Shown piece after piece: positions 27,719-37,499 of a stretch of 64,000 nucleotides of DNA. Location of the stretch: contig NZ_BMQN01000001.1 in the NCBI RefSeq assembly GCF_014648135.1, forward strand, positions 682,001-746,000, read 5' to 3'. The notes beneath the pieces were generated by a model. The model made no database searches and was not told the DNA's origin. It worked only from the letters and a program-made list of their open reading frames with translations. A program made the position numbers and the translations under genes. The stretch's first letter is position 1. Each line of letters starts with the position of its first letter. The DNA is from Deinococcus sedimenti (lineage in GTDB: Bacteria > Deinococcota > Deinococci > Deinococcales > Deinococcaceae).

Positions 27719-28795
27719 TCAGCGTTCACCCACCGTGACGCTCACGTCCTGCTCCTCGCCGCCGCGCAGGACGCGCAGGGTCACCGTCTCGCCCGCGCGG
27801 GAACGGACCCTTGACAGCAGTTCCGCCGGGTGCGTGAAGCCCTCGCCGTCCAGCGCCAGCAGCACGTCCCCCACCCGGAAGCCCGCCACCTGACCGGGAC
27901 TGCTTGCCTCGACCTGCACGACCGTCAGGCCCACCCGCCCGCCCGCAAAGCGCTCGCGGAAGCGGCGGAGTTCCTCGTCCATCCCGCCCCTGTCCTGGCC
28001 TCCACGTTCAGGGCGACCCTCCCGCGCCCACGGACCGCGCGGACGACCGTGCCCACCATGATCCGGCCCACGTCCGGGACCCCGTCGGCCGCCCCAGGGA
28101 CCACCCTCACCCCGGACCATGCCGGGGCCGAAGCGACCAGCGCCGAATGGGCCTGCCGGGAAGTCCCCCTCGTCCTCCAGGCTGTCCGGGGTCGCGGCGG
28201 CCGGGAAGTGCACGGGTTGCGTCGCCAGCCCCAGGTACCCGCGCGGCACGCGGCCCTCGCGGGACAGCAGGTCCGCCACCCGCGCCGCCCGCGCGGTCGG
28301 GACGGCCAGCAACTGCCCGCGCCGCACGCCCGCGTTCAGCACGCCCACGAGGTCACCCTGCGCGTTCACGAGCGCGCCGCCGCTCACGCCGGGAAACGGC
28401 TGGGCGCCCGCGTGGAGCCAGCCGTCCCGTGCCCGGCCCGGATTCAGGCCCAGGCTGGCCTGCATGCCCCCCGGCGGGCGGCCCACCGCGAGCAGCAGCT
28501 CACCCACGCGGCCCGCCTCACCGGTCGTCAGTGCGGGGACGTTCAGGCCGTCCACGCGCAGCAGCGCCAGATCGCTCCCCGGATCGCGGCCCACGACCAC
28601 GCCCGTCAGGGTCCGCCCGTCCGGCGTGACCACCGGCACCTCGTCCGCATGCAGCAGGTGCGCGGGCGTCAGCACCAGCCCGTCGCCCACCACCGTGCCG
28701 CTCACCGGGCGCGCTGCGCGCACCGTCACCACACTCCGCGCGGCCAGCTCGACCGCGTCCGCCATTGCCGTTGAAAGATCAGAAAGATTCGTCAT
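27719..28795 (-). CDS. Trypsin-like serine protease with PDZ domain (HtrA/DegP-like, S1C)
   Basis: A 358-residue protease. The catalytic His is in LVLTPAHLLHADEV (about residue 46), Asp in RDPGSDLALLRV (about 76), and Ser in FPGVSGGALVN (about 139), so the triad looks intact. A C-terminal PDZ domain follows (VGLTVVQVEASSPGQVAGF...VGDVLLALDGEGF). Between them a 70-residue Gly/Arg/Pro/Asp-rich low-complexity linker (about 205-280) is unusual for the family. No signal peptide or membrane anchor is evident at the chosen ATG, hinting at a cytoplasmic location or a leader I cannot see. It may be cotranscribed with the LuxR regulator. Confidence 0.83.
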   Translation of the reverse strand: MTNLSDLSTAMADAVELAARSVVTVRAARPVSGTVVGDGLVLTPAHLLHADEVPVVTPDGRTLTGVVVGRDPGSDLALLRVDGLNVPALTTGEAGRVGELLLAVGRPPGGMQASLGLNPGRARDGWLHAGAQPFPGVSGGALVNAQGDLVGVLNAGVRRGQLLAVPTARAARVADLLSREGRVPRGYLGLATQPVHFPAAATPDSLEDEGDFPAGPFGAGRFGPGMVRGEGGPWGGRRGPGRGPDHGGHGRPRGPWAREGRPERGGQDRGGMDEELRRFRERFAGGRVGLTVVQVEASSPGQVAGFRVGDVLLALDGEGFTHPAELLSRVRSRAGETVTLRVLRGGEEQDVSVTVGER

Positions 28796-28890
28796 GCCGT
28801 CATGCTGCGCCCCGCGCCGCGAAAACACGCCCCCCACCCGCCCAGGCCCGCGCCCCCACCGAACGGCCAGGGTCGCCGTATCCTGCCCGC

Positions 28891-29271
28891 ATGTCCCTCA
28901 CGCTGACCGTCCTGCCCGGCGAGTACGCCGTCGCCCAGCTCCCCGCCGGAAGCGCCGTGCCGGACTGGGCGACGCGCGGCGACCTCTGGTGCGTCATGAA
29001 CGCCCCGGACGAACTGAGCGTCGTCTGCCCCGCCGACGGGGTGCCGGACGGCGTGCGCGTCCAGCGCGGGTGGCAGGCGCTGATGCTCACCGGGCCGTTC
29101 GAGTTCACCCTGACTGGCATCCTCGCCAGCGTCCTGAACCCCCTGCGGGACGCCGGCGTGGGCATCTTCGCGCTGTCCACCTACAACACCGACTACGTCC
29201 TCGTCGCCGCCACCGACCTCGAGCGCAGCGTGGCGGCCCTGCGGGAGGCCGGGCACACCGTTCAGGAGTGA
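28891..29271 (+). CDS. ACT domain-containing protein
   Basis: A 126-residue protein of the small tandem ACT type: LTVLPGEYAVAQLPAGSAVP, then WCVMNAPDELSVVCP and a second ACT unit FEFTLTGILASVLNPLRDAG with FALSTYNTDYVLV. ACT domains bind amino acids or purines and regulate metabolism; the ligand and target are unknown here. A TATCCT -10 (28879-28884) lies exactly 6 bases before the ATG, so it is leaderless and longer upstream starts can be ruled out. Its last 10 bases overlap the 3' end of the convergent GNAT gene. Confidence 0.85.
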   Translation: MSLTLTVLPGEYAVAQLPAGSAVPDWATRGDLWCVMNAPDELSVVCPADGVPDGVRVQRGWQALMLTGPFEFTLTGILASVLNPLRDAGVGIFALSTYNTDYVLVAATDLERSVAALREAGHTVQE

Positions 29272-29768
29272 GGCTGGTCTGTGCCGATCGCCCGTTCGTA
29301 GCGGATGACCGGTACCACCTCACCCATGTAGGCTTCCGGGTCGGCGTGCCCGGCCTCCACGAAGTCCAGGCGGCGCATCAGCGCGTGCGACCGGGCGTTC
29401 GGGGCGTGCACCAGCGCCGTCAGCCGTGTCAGGCCCAGTCCCGCCGCGTGCGCGATCAGCGCCTCACCCGCCCGGCGCGCTGTGCCCTGCCCCCACAGCC
29501 CCCGTTCCCCGACGACAATCCCGAACTCCGCCCACCTGCCGTCCAGGCCCGCCAGATCCACGAACCCCACCAGCCGCCCGTCCAGCTCAGCACCCAGCCG
29601 CAGGAACGCCGGGTCGCCCCCCGCGATGATCGCCTGCCAGTGCCGCCTCACCACGCGAGGCGCGAGGCCCGGCGTCCAGTCCGCCGCGCGGCAGAACACC
29701 GGATCCGCCGCCCAGCGCACCGCCACCTCCTCATCCCCGGCGCGCAGGGAGCGCAGCGTGACGGTCAT
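29262..29768 (-). CDS. GNAT family N-acetyltransferase
   Basis: A 168-residue acetyltransferase with MTVTLRSLRAGDEE at the start, a central VGFVDLAGLDGRWAEFGIVV strand pair, and the acetyl-CoA loop GERGLWGQGTARRAGEALIAHA (R/Q-x-x-G-x-G/A-like). The final NARSHALMRRLDFVEAGH is typical of RimJ/RimL-type enzymes that acetylate protein N-termini or small amines. The ATG overlaps the stop of the HXXEE gene (ATGA), so it is the third gene of an operon with the TetR regulator. Confidence 0.85.
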   Translation of the reverse strand: MTVTLRSLRAGDEEVAVRWAADPVFCRAADWTPGLAPRVVRRHWQAIIAGGDPAFLRLGAELDGRLVGFVDLAGLDGRWAEFGIVVGERGLWGQGTARRAGEALIAHAAGLGLTRLTALVHAPNARSHALMRRLDFVEAGHADPEAYMGEVVPVIRYERAIGTDQPHS

Positions 29769-30316
29769 GCGGCAGCCCTGTGGGCGCGGCGCCACTCGCG
29801 CAGCAGCGGGGGCAGCAGAGCGGCGTGCAGGAGTGCCGTGAACAGACCCGGAAAGTACCAGCACGGCAGCCCCACTGCGCCGCAGAACGCCGGGTGCGTG
29901 GCGGTGAACAGCGCGTACAGCGGGTGCCCCACGGCGTTGACCAGCATCCCGGTCACAAACAGCCACAGCGTGTACGTCGCCCAGGCCCCGCCGCGTGGCG
30001 CGAGCGGCAGGGCCAGCAGCCACAGGGCGTCCATCACGAGGTTGCCCGCCACGAACGGCGCGTCTGCCCACGCGGCGAAGCGGGCCGGGTCACCCGCCCA
30101 GACCGCGCCCCACAGCGCGGGAAAGAGGCGCTGGAAGCCCGTCAGGTACTCCTCTGAGAAATGCAGGCACTGTGCGGCGAGCAGCAGCGTGAACCACAGG
30201 CCCAGGCGCGGCGTCCAGCCCGTCCGCGCGCCTCCCCACCTCAACCACACCAGAAACGCTGCCGTGAACGGCCCCACGAGAATCAGGATGGGTGGCCCCA
30301 GCTGCCGCAGCATCAC
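29765..30316 (-). CDS. HXXEE domain membrane protein
   Basis: A 183-residue protein with about five membrane helices. HFSEEYLTGF contains the family-defining His-x-x-Glu-Glu, and NAVGHPLYALF and FPGLFTALLHAALLPP match the later conserved helices. The function of the family is unknown; the His/Glu suggest metal binding in the membrane. The start is uncertain. The ATG given lies inside a hydrophobic run that continues upstream in frame (VPLLVYGTISVV), so a GTG one codon earlier or a non-ATG start further up is possible. It lies between a TetR regulator and an acetyltransferase, with an ATGA overlap to the latter. Confidence 0.7.
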   Translation of the reverse strand: MMLRQLGPPILILVGPFTAAFLVWLRWGGARTGWTPRLGLWFTLLLAAQCLHFSEEYLTGFQRLFPALWGAVWAGDPARFAAWADAPFVAGNLVMDALWLLALPLAPRGGAWATYTLWLFVTGMLVNAVGHPLYALFTATHPAFCGAVGLPCWYFPGLFTALLHAALLPPLLREWRRAHRAAA

Positions 30317-30390
30317 GACGCTGATCGTGCCGTAGACGAGCAGAGGGACTTTCCACGACGCCTCAAGACGCCGCAGACCAGCAGGCCGGG

Positions 30391-31008
30391 TCAGCAGGGC
30401 CGCTCACCGCCCGTCACCCACGCCTGCACCGCCCGGGCGTGCGTCTGGGACTGGAGGGTGCCTTCCAGGTCAGACAGCGGGGCGGCCCGCAGGCGCAGCA
30501 GTCCCTCCACGAGCACCCACGCCACCTCGGCCGGTGGGGCGGGCAGTCCCGGCCAGCGGGCTACCCGGCGGGTCAGGACACGCAGCGCCGCCTCGGCCGG
30601 GCCGCGCAGACCGGGTTCCAGATCCGCGCAGCCCCGCACCCGGTCAGGCAGCGCGCCTGTCCGGTGCAGGTACAGCGCGAACGCCGCACGCGGGAGGGGC
30701 CGCGCCCACGCCTCCCAGACGGCCGCCACGAACGCCGGCAGGTCGTCGGCGCCGTGCAGGCGGTCGCACGCGCCGATCACCACGCCAGGGCCGCACTCGG
30801 CGAGCACGGCGTCCAGCAGGCCCGCCCGGCTGCCGAACCGGGCGTACAGGGCCGCCGGACTCAGGCCCGCCACCGCCGCCACCGCGCGCACGCTGCCGCG
30901 CGAGGCCCCACCCAGCGCGAACACCAGCCCCCCGGCCCGCAGCAGGGCCGAGTGGGCATCCAGACCCGCCGAGCGGGGCGGGCGACCGGGAGCGCGGAAC
31001 GAGGTCAT
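30391..31008 (-). CDS. TetR/AcrR-like regulator
   Basis: A 205-residue regulator. Helix-turn-helix residues lie in RGSVRAVAAVAGLSPAALYA (about 37-56) followed by RFGSRAGLLDAVL, the TetR recognition helix and its continuation. The C-terminal ligand domain is alanine-rich and divergent. It is leaderless, with TACGCT (31016-31021) 7 bases before the ATG. It heads a same-strand cluster with the HXXEE membrane protein and GNAT enzyme, so it may regulate its own operon. No clear palindromic operator was found in the 21-base gap upstream. Confidence 0.8.
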   Translation of the reverse strand: MTSFRAPGRPPRSAGLDAHSALLRAGGLVFALGGASRGSVRAVAAVAGLSPAALYARFGSRAGLLDAVLAECGPGVVIGACDRLHGADDLPAFVAAVWEAWARPLPRAAFALYLHRTGALPDRVRGCADLEPGLRGPAEAALRVLTRRVARWPGLPAPPAEVAWVLVEGLLRLRAAPLSDLEGTLQSQTHARAVQAWVTGGERPC

Positions 31009-31029
31009 GCGGCTCAGCGTACGCGGTGT

Positions 31030-32058
31030 TCAATTACCAGACGTCAGGCTCGCGACGATCTGCGCCGTGCCGGTCGCCTTCGCCTGCCGGTAGCCGGTTC
31101 CGGCCCACAGGCTCAGGACGTCCGCCTGCCCGGCCTGCGCGCCTGCCGTGCGCAGGGGGCGGGTCAGGGCGTTCTGGTGCGGGAAGGGGAGGGGGTGGTG
31201 GACGGCGTCGGTGAAGGTGGTGCGTAAGCCCCGCGCCGCGCGCCCCGAGTACGCGCGGGTCAGGACGGTGTCGCGCGTGCCCTCCCGTAGCGCGTGCCGG
31301 TACGGTGCGGCGGTGCCTGCCTCGTCGGCCAGGAGGAACGCCGTGCCGCACTGCGCCAACGTTGCCCCGGCCTCCAGTGCCGCGCGGACGTGCCCGGCGG
31401 TCATCAGGCCGCCCGCCGCGAGGACCGGGAGGGGCGTGGCCCTCGCGACCTCCCGCACGAGGGTCAGGGTGTCCGCGAGGGCGTCGTCCTGCCAGCCGCC
31501 CCGGTGTCCGCCCGCCGCGCCGCCCTGCACGGTGATCGCGTCCACGCCGCTCTCGTGCAGGGCCCGGGCCTCGCTGAGGCTGGTGGCGGTGCCGACGGTC
31601 AGGATGCCCCGTGAGCGCAGCGCCGCCAGGGCGTCCGGTGGAATGGGGCCGAACGCGACGCTGAACACCTCGGGGCGTTCCTCCAGCACGACGTCCAGCT
31701 GCGCGCTGAAGTCCTCCTGCACGCGCTCCGGCAGGGTGGGCGGGGAAAGGTGCAGGGCGTCGTGGAAGGGCGCGAGTTCCGCTGTCGCCAGGGCCACCGC
31801 GTAGGGCGTGACTTCGGGCACGGGCTGCGGCGCGAACAGGTTCACGACTATAGGCCCGTCGGCCAGCGTGCGCACCTCGCGGATCGCGTCTCGCAGCGCC
31901 TGCGGGGTCAGGTACGCGCCGCCCAGGCTGCCCAGCCCACCCGCTCGGGTCACGGCGGCGGCCAGCGCGGGGGTGCCGACGCCGCCCGCCATGGGGGCCA
32001 GCGCCACGGGGGTGCGCAGCTGCGCGAGCAATTCCGGCCAGGATCGCGGTCGGGTCAT
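31030..32058 (-). CDS. Nitronate monooxygenase / FMN-dependent 2-nitropropane dioxygenase family
   Basis: A 342-residue TIM-barrel flavoenzyme. [20 protein letters not shown] binds FMN at the N-terminus, and [13 protein letters not shown] (phosphate loop with the catalytic His) and [20 protein letters not shown] are diagnostic of class I nitronate monooxygenases. They oxidise toxic propionate-3-nitronate; FabK-like enoyl reductases are the alternative. The start is the ATG 7 bases after a TACGCT -10 (on the minus strand, 32066-32071). That hexamer overlaps the -10 of the divergent deacetylase gene in one 10-bp palindrome. Confidence 0.87.
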   Translation of the reverse strand: MTRPRSWPELLAQLRTPVALAPMAGGVGTPALAAAVTRAGGLGSLGGAYLTPQALRDAIREVRTLADGPIVVNLFAPQPVPEVTPYAVALATAELAPFHDALHLSPPTLPERVQEDFSAQLDVVLEERPEVFSVAFGPIPPDALAALRSRGILTVGTATSLSEARALHESGVDAITVQGGAAGGHRGGWQDDALADTLTLVREVARATPLPVLAAGGLMTAGHVRAALEAGATLAQCGTAFLLADEAGTAAPYRHALREGTRDTVLTRAYSGRAARGLRTTFTDAVHHPLPFPHQNALTRPLRTAGAQAGQADVLSLWAGTGYRQAKATGTAQIVASLTSGN

Positions 32059-32065
32059 GCCGCCC

Positions 32066-32075
32066 AGCGTACGCT
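32066..32075. promoter_or_regulatory. Palindromic bidirectional -10 element AGCGTACGCT
   Basis: The perfect palindrome AGCGTACGCT reads TACGCT on both strands. On the minus strand it lies 7 bases from the nitronate monooxygenase ATG; on the plus strand 6 bases from the deacetylase GTG. The two start codons are only 23 bases apart, so both leaderless genes must share one -10 and polymerases on the two strands should exclude each other. Confidence 0.8.
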
Positions 32076-32081
32076 GCGGAC

Positions 32082-33017
32082 GTGACATTCCCGCACCCGT
32101 TCCGCGCGTTCACGGCGTTCCGGCGCGCCGCGTACCAGTCGCAGGCTGCGCCTAGACGGCAGTTCATGCCACGCGAGTGGATTCAGGCGCTGCTGGACGG
32201 CGCGCAGGCTAGGCTGCCGCTGGTGGACGCCCCCAGCCTCGACTGGCCGCACGCCGAGGCGGTGCATGATCCCGCGTTCCTGGCCCGCTGGCGCGAGGGG
32301 CAGGTCACCCGCGCCGAGGAACGCGCGCTGGGCTTCCCGTGGAGTCCGGCGGTCGTCGAGCGGGGCCTGGGCAGCAGCGGCGCGACCCTGGCCGCCACCC
32401 GCGACGCCCTGACGCTGGGCCTGGGCGTGAACCTCGGTGGCGGCACCCACCACGCGTACGCCGATCACGCCGAGGGCTTCTCGTTCCTGAACGACGTGGC
32501 GATCAGCGCCCGCTGGCTGCTGGACTCCGGGCAGGCGCGGCGCATCCTGATCCTGGACCTGGACGTGCACCAGGGGAACGGCACCGCCGCGATCTTCGCT
32601 CAGGAACCGCGCGTGCTGACCGTCAGCCTGCACGCCGAACGCAACTACCCCTTCCGCAAGGAGACCAGCGACCTGGACGTGCCGCTGCCCGACGGAACGG
32701 GCGACGCCGCGTACCTGCACGCGCTGGACTCGGAGGTCACGCCGCTCGTGACGGCGTTCCAGCCGGACTTCGCGTTCTACCTCGCGGGTGCGGACGTCCT
32801 CGCTGGGGATCAGCTGGGGCGGCTGGCGCTGACGTTGGACGGCGTGCAGGCCCGCGACCGCCGCGTGTTCCGCTGGGCGGCCCGCACCCGCACGCTCCTC
32901 GTGACCGTCATGGCCGGCGGGTACCACCGCGACCCCGCGCAGCTGATCGCCGCGCGGCTGGGCACGCTGGACGCCGCGCTGGACGCCTTCGCCCCGGCCC
33001 GCGCGCCCGTCACCTGA
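32082..33017 (+). CDS. Histone deacetylase-like / acetylpolyamine amidohydrolase family protein
   Basis: A 311-residue Zn-dependent deacetylase. [20 protein letters not shown] holds the paired catalytic His, [10 protein letters not shown] the Zn-binding Asp and His, and [14 protein letters not shown] the third Zn ligand Asp, so the active site is complete. A late MAGGYHRD replaces the usual GGY. Bacterial homologues deacetylate polyamines, acetoin-pathway proteins or small amides; the substrate here is unknown. The GTG start is fixed by the shared TACGCT 6 bases upstream. Its 3' end overlaps the convergent TAXI gene by 8 bases. Confidence 0.87.
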   Translation: MTFPHPFRAFTAFRRAAYQSQAAPRRQFMPREWIQALLDGAQARLPLVDAPSLDWPHAEAVHDPAFLARWREGQVTRAEERALGFPWSPAVVERGLGSSGATLAATRDALTLGLGVNLGGGTHHAYADHAEGFSFLNDVAISARWLLDSGQARRILILDLDVHQGNGTAAIFAQEPRVLTVSLHAERNYPFRKETSDLDVPLPDGTGDAAYLHALDSEVTPLVTAFQPDFAFYLAGADVLAGDQLGRLALTLDGVQARDRRVFRWAARTRTLLVTVMAGGYHRDPAQLIAARLGTLDAALDAFAPARAPVT

Positions 33018-33900
33018 ACCAGGGCCAGCCCGATTCCTTGAAGGTCACGTCGTTCCACTTCGGGTGGTATCCCTCGGTCTCCTGCAGGGTCAGGAGTTTC
33101 GACAGGGCGCACTTCTGGTATGCCAGCAGGGCCTCGCGCTTCTCGGGCGTCTTGAAGTCCCGCGTGACCAGCACGCGCTGCACCGCGAAGGTCGGCACGT
33201 TCGAACCCAGGGCCGGGTACCGCAGCGTGGCGGCCCGGTAGAAGCCGTTCACCTTCGCGGCACTCAGGTCCACCGGGATCAGCGTGAACTGCGCCGGATT
33301 CAGGGTCTTCACCCAGTCGGCCGGCTGCCCGACCACGGCCAGCACGGCGGCGATCCTGCCGGCCGCCAGGGCGTTCATGGCGTCCTCGCGCCCCCGGAAC
33401 TCCTGGATGACGGGGGCGACTCCGCCGCGCGCGGCCAGCACCTTCGCCGTGATCACGCTGCCACCCCACGCGCCCAGCCGCTTCCCGCCCAGTTCCGTGA
33501 ATGTGCGGACGCCGCTCACGGTCTCCTTGCCCAGCAGGTTCTTCTTCACCACGGCGGGCCGCGCGATCAGGTGAATCTCGTCGAAGTTCAGCGGCAGCAG
33601 CTGCCGGAGGTTCTGCACTCGGGCGTCCTGATCGATCTGCTCGCGGGCCTTCAGGACGTCCAGCTGCACGAACGCCAGCGACACCTGATTGTTCAGCAGA
33701 AGATCCAGGTTCTCGACGCTGCCGCTCGTCTGCCGCTGGCGCAGGAACGACGCGTTCGTGCACACGCGCCCCAGGTCGCGGAACATGTCGGCGGCGGTGC
33801 TGCCCTGCGGACTGGTCGCCACGATCAGCGTCGAGGGGGCGGCCAGGGCGGAGGTGCCCAGCAGGGCGGTCAGGACGGAGGCGCGGTTCAGGACGGTCAT
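33010..33900 (-). CDS. TAXI family TRAP transporter solute-binding protein-like
   Basis: A 296-residue exported protein. The signal peptide ([17 protein letters not shown]) is cut near residue 21. The mature part follows the TAXI periplasmic receptor pattern: [38 protein letters not shown], and [24 protein letters not shown] receptors bind small carboxylates for TRAP permeases, but no permease gene is in the window, so it may be an orphan receptor. A GAGGAG Shine-Dalgarno sits 6-7 bases before the ATG, so this gene has a leader. Single gene, convergent with the deacetylase. Confidence 0.8.
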   Translation of the reverse strand: MTVLNRASVLTALLGTSALAAPSTLIVATSPQGSTAADMFRDLGRVCTNASFLRQRQTSGSVENLDLLLNNQVSLAFVQLDVLKAREQIDQDARVQNLRQLLPLNFDEIHLIARPAVVKKNLLGKETVSGVRTFTELGGKRLGAWGGSVITAKVLAARGGVAPVIQEFRGREDAMNALAAGRIAAVLAVVGQPADWVKTLNPAQFTLIPVDLSAAKVNGFYRAATLRYPALGSNVPTFAVQRVLVTRDFKTPEKREALLAYQKCALSKLLTLQETEGYHPKWNDVTFKESGWPWFR

Positions 33901-34071
33901 GGGGTCTCCTCGTGAGTGGGGGGGAAGGGCCGGTGTTGCTGCCTTCAGTGCAGCAGGACCGGGTCAGCCGATCGTCAGCCCGGTCGCGTGCGGTGGGGCT
34001 CGCCTGTCAGGGGGGTGTCGCCTCTGGCCGCGCGGGACGCCGCACGGGTGACGCCGCGCCTCCCGGGCCGC

Positions 34072-34077
34072 TATCAT
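34072..34077 (+). promoter_or_regulatory. -10 element of the prfC transcript
   Basis: TATCAT lies exactly 6 bases before the ATG of the 8-codon uORF. The predicted start of transcription is thus the uORF start codon, giving prfC a leader of about 104 bases. Confidence 0.7.
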
Positions 34078-34083
34078 GGAGGC

Positions 34084-34110
34084 ATGACCGGTCTCCTCAC
34101 GCCCCCCTAG
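34084..34110 (+). CDS. Leaderless uORF of prfC ending Pro-Pro-UAG
   Basis: An 8-codon ORF encodes M-T-G-L-L-T-P-P and ends in TAG, a stop otherwise rare in this window. Its start has the same leaderless -10 spacing as real genes here. A C-terminal Pro-Pro before a stop is known to slow release. Since the next gene makes release factor 3, slow termination may signal low RF3 activity. CTCCT inside the uORF (34093-34097) can pair with the prfC Shine-Dalgarno AGGAG (34178-34182), and a ribosome held at the stop would mask it. Expression and mechanism are inferred. Confidence 0.6.
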   Translation: MTGLLTPP

Positions 34111-34187
34111 CGCGAGTCGAGACCCGCGTTGATTCCCACCTTCACGCATGTCCGGGCCGCGACCATTTCAGGCCCGCAGGAGTTCCC

Positions 34188-35786
<1,599 letters not shown>

Positions 35787-35803
35787 ATCACGCCGATTGA
35801 CGG

Positions 35804-35830
35804 GGGAGAGGTGGCGTGGCCTCTCCCTTC
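35804..35830 (+). terminator. Terminator of prfC
   Basis: An 8-bp stem GGGAGAGG/CCTCTCCC with an 8-base loop lies 17 bases after the prfC stop and is followed by TTCTTC. It is a moderate intrinsic terminator. Confidence 0.65.
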
Positions 35831-35882
35831 TTCATGTTCCCTTGAGACAATCCGGTCAGGTGGCCCGTGCCATGCTGCGTGC

Positions 35883-36452
35883 GTGCACCTCGCCCGCCTG
35901 CTGGTCCTCGCCTGCGCCCTGAGCCTCCCCGCGCGGGCCGCCGCACCTGCTCCCACGCCGCCCGGGTACGTCCTGAGCGGCATGCCGCTGATCCGACAGT
36001 CGTACAACGCGTGCGGTCCGGCCAGCATCACGCAGGTGCTGGGGTACTTCGGGCTACGGGTGGACATGACCGAGGTGAGCCGCCTGACCCGCCCCACCGA
36101 GCGGTCGTACATGACCGCGCAGGCCATCGTGGATTTCGCGCCGCGCGTGGGGATGCAGGCGCGGCTGTTCACCGGGGGCAGCGTGAATACCGCCCGCGCC
36201 GCCATCCGCAGTGGCCTGCCCGTGATCGCCCTGCAGAGCCACATCACGGCGCAGGGGCAGGTCATCCCGCACTGGCGGGTCCTGATGGGCTACAACGACC
36301 AGACCCGGCAGGTGTTCATCATGGACCCCCTGCTGGGCTACGTGGCGATGGGCTACGACGACATGAACCGCGTGTGGGCCGACCAGCGCGGGCAGTTCGC
36401 GGTGCTGTACCCGCCGAACATGGCCGCGAAGGTCAGAAGCGTCATCGGCTGA
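35883..36452 (+). CDS. Secreted C39-like cysteine peptidase family protein
   Basis: A 189-residue exported protein. The signal peptide ([19 protein letters not shown]) is followed by a peptidase C39-like domain: [15 protein letters not shown] holds the catalytic Cys, [11 protein letters not shown] the His, and FIMDPLLG the Asp. Typical members cut leader peptides or are structural homologues in the envelope; the substrate is unknown. The GTG start directly precedes the signal peptide. Start evidence is weaker than for neighbours because the upstream hexamer is CATGCT, not TANNNT. It lies 96 bases after prfC beyond a terminator. Confidence 0.8.
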   Translation: MHLARLLVLACALSLPARAAAPAPTPPGYVLSGMPLIRQSYNACGPASITQVLGYFGLRVDMTEVSRLTRPTERSYMTAQAIVDFAPRVGMQARLFTGGSVNTARAAIRSGLPVIALQSHITAQGQVIPHWRVLMGYNDQTRQVFIMDPLLGYVAMGYDDMNRVWADQRGQFAVLYPPNMAAKVRSVIG

Positions 36453-36455
36453 TCC

Positions 36456-36899
36456 TCACCGACCGTCGTGCACGGGACTGAACAGCGCCGCGCGGAACGG
36501 TTGCGCGGCCGGAAGGCCGTCCAGGGCGGCTTCCAGCTCCTGCACCTGCGCCGCAGTCAGGGCAGGCGTGTGGGCGTACACGTCCAGCCCGGCGGGCGTG
36601 AACGGCGTCCGCTCGAACACGGTGATCGCCCAGCCGTCCCCGGCCGCCAGCACCCTCCAGCGGCTGACCGTGAAGCGGGTCAGGAGGCTCACGCCGCGCC
36701 ATGCCCAGCCCCCATCGGGCAGTGGGGTGTCCACGCCGATGATCAGCCCTGCTCGTCCCCCCCGAGTGAAGCGCACGGTGTCCACCACCCGCCCGTCCGG
36801 CAGCGGCGCGTACGTCACGCTGGGGTTGTCGCGCGTGCGCCACAGCGGCAGGCTGGTCCGGACCACGAGCCATGTGCCGCTCACGACCGGGTCCGTCAC
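36456..36899 (-). CDS. Lipocalin-like small protein
   Basis: A 147-residue soluble protein. VSGTWLVVRTSLPLWRTRDN at the start resembles the GxW motif of lipocalins (Blc-like), followed by beta-strands TYAPLPDGRVVDTVRF and GGWAWRGVSLL. It is shorter than Blc and has no signal peptide, so the assignment is tentative. The GTG start overlaps the stop of the P-loop kinase gene (GTGA), so the two are translationally coupled. Confidence 0.55.
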   Translation of the reverse strand: MTDPVVSGTWLVVRTSLPLWRTRDNPSVTYAPLPDGRVVDTVRFTRGGRAGLIIGVDTPLPDGGWAWRGVSLLTRFTVSRWRVLAAGDGWAITVFERTPFTPAGLDVYAHTPALTAAQVQELEAALDGLPAAQPFRAALFSPVHDGR

Positions 36900-37450
36900 G
36901 CGGGCCACTCCAGGCGCAGCAGGGCGTCCACGGTGGCCTCCAACGTCAGGGCGCTGCTGTCCACGACGGCCCACCCGGCCTCCTGGAACATCTCGGGGGG
37001 CATCTGCGGGTACAGCCCGTCGATCAGCGGCGCGAGGACCGACGTGTCGTACGTCTTGTTCGTGCGGGTGCGGTTGCGTTCGTGCGCGACCTCCAGCGTC
37101 GTGAACAGCCGCACCGGGCGCACGTCCAGTCCGTCCCAGTGGCGCGCCATGAACGCCAGATCGGCGGGCCACAGCACGTCTTCGATCACCACCGCGAAGC
37201 CCTCCTGCGCGTACAGGCGGGCCGTCTGCGCCGCCGCCGTGCGGGCCAGCGCGAACTGCCGCACGGCCTCCGGCGGGTGATCCAGCGCCGGGTGCGCGAT
37301 GCCCGACACGACCATCTCGCGCAGGTCGTCGATAGGCAGGTGCAGGCCGAACGGAAAGCGGGCCAGCAGCGAGCGGGACACGCTGGACTTGCCCGCGCCG
37401 GGGCTGCCGCTCAGCACCCAGATCACACCCTGTTCGCCTGAAGCCGTCAT
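36896..37450 (-). CDS. P-loop AAA/nucleotide kinase-like protein
   Basis: A 184-residue small kinase fold. Walker A is [20 protein letters not shown] (about 13-32), a DDLR motif at about 41 provides an acidic residue, and AVVIEDVLW fits the Walker B strand. [13 protein letters not shown] forms a lid-like segment. The family includes small-molecule and tRNA-related kinases (AAA_33 type), so the substrate cannot be assigned. It is leaderless (TAGGCT at 37458-37463, 7 bases before the ATG). It is followed by the lipocalin-like gene and divergent from the DUF1028 gene. Confidence 0.8.
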   Translation of the reverse strand: MTASGEQGVIWVLSGSPGAGKSSVSRSLLARFPFGLHLPIDDLREMVVSGIAHPALDHPPEAVRQFALARTAAAQTARLYAQEGFAVVIEDVLWPADLAFMARHWDGLDVRPVRLFTTLEVAHERNRTRTNKTYDTSVLAPLIDGLYPQMPPEMFQEAGWAVVDSSALTLEATVDALLRLEWPA

Positions 37451-37457
37451 GTCACGC

Positions 37458-37493
37458 AGCCTACCGTGTGACCAGTGCGAGCCGCGTTAGCCT
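37458..37493. promoter_or_regulatory. Divergent leaderless -10 pair (kinase and DUF1028 genes)
   Basis: TAGGCT on the minus strand (37458-37463, 7 bases from the kinase ATG) and TAGCCT on the plus strand (37488-37493, 6 bases from the DUF1028 ATG) serve genes whose start codons are only 49 bases apart. Confidence 0.7.
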
Positions 37494-37499
37494 GCCGCC

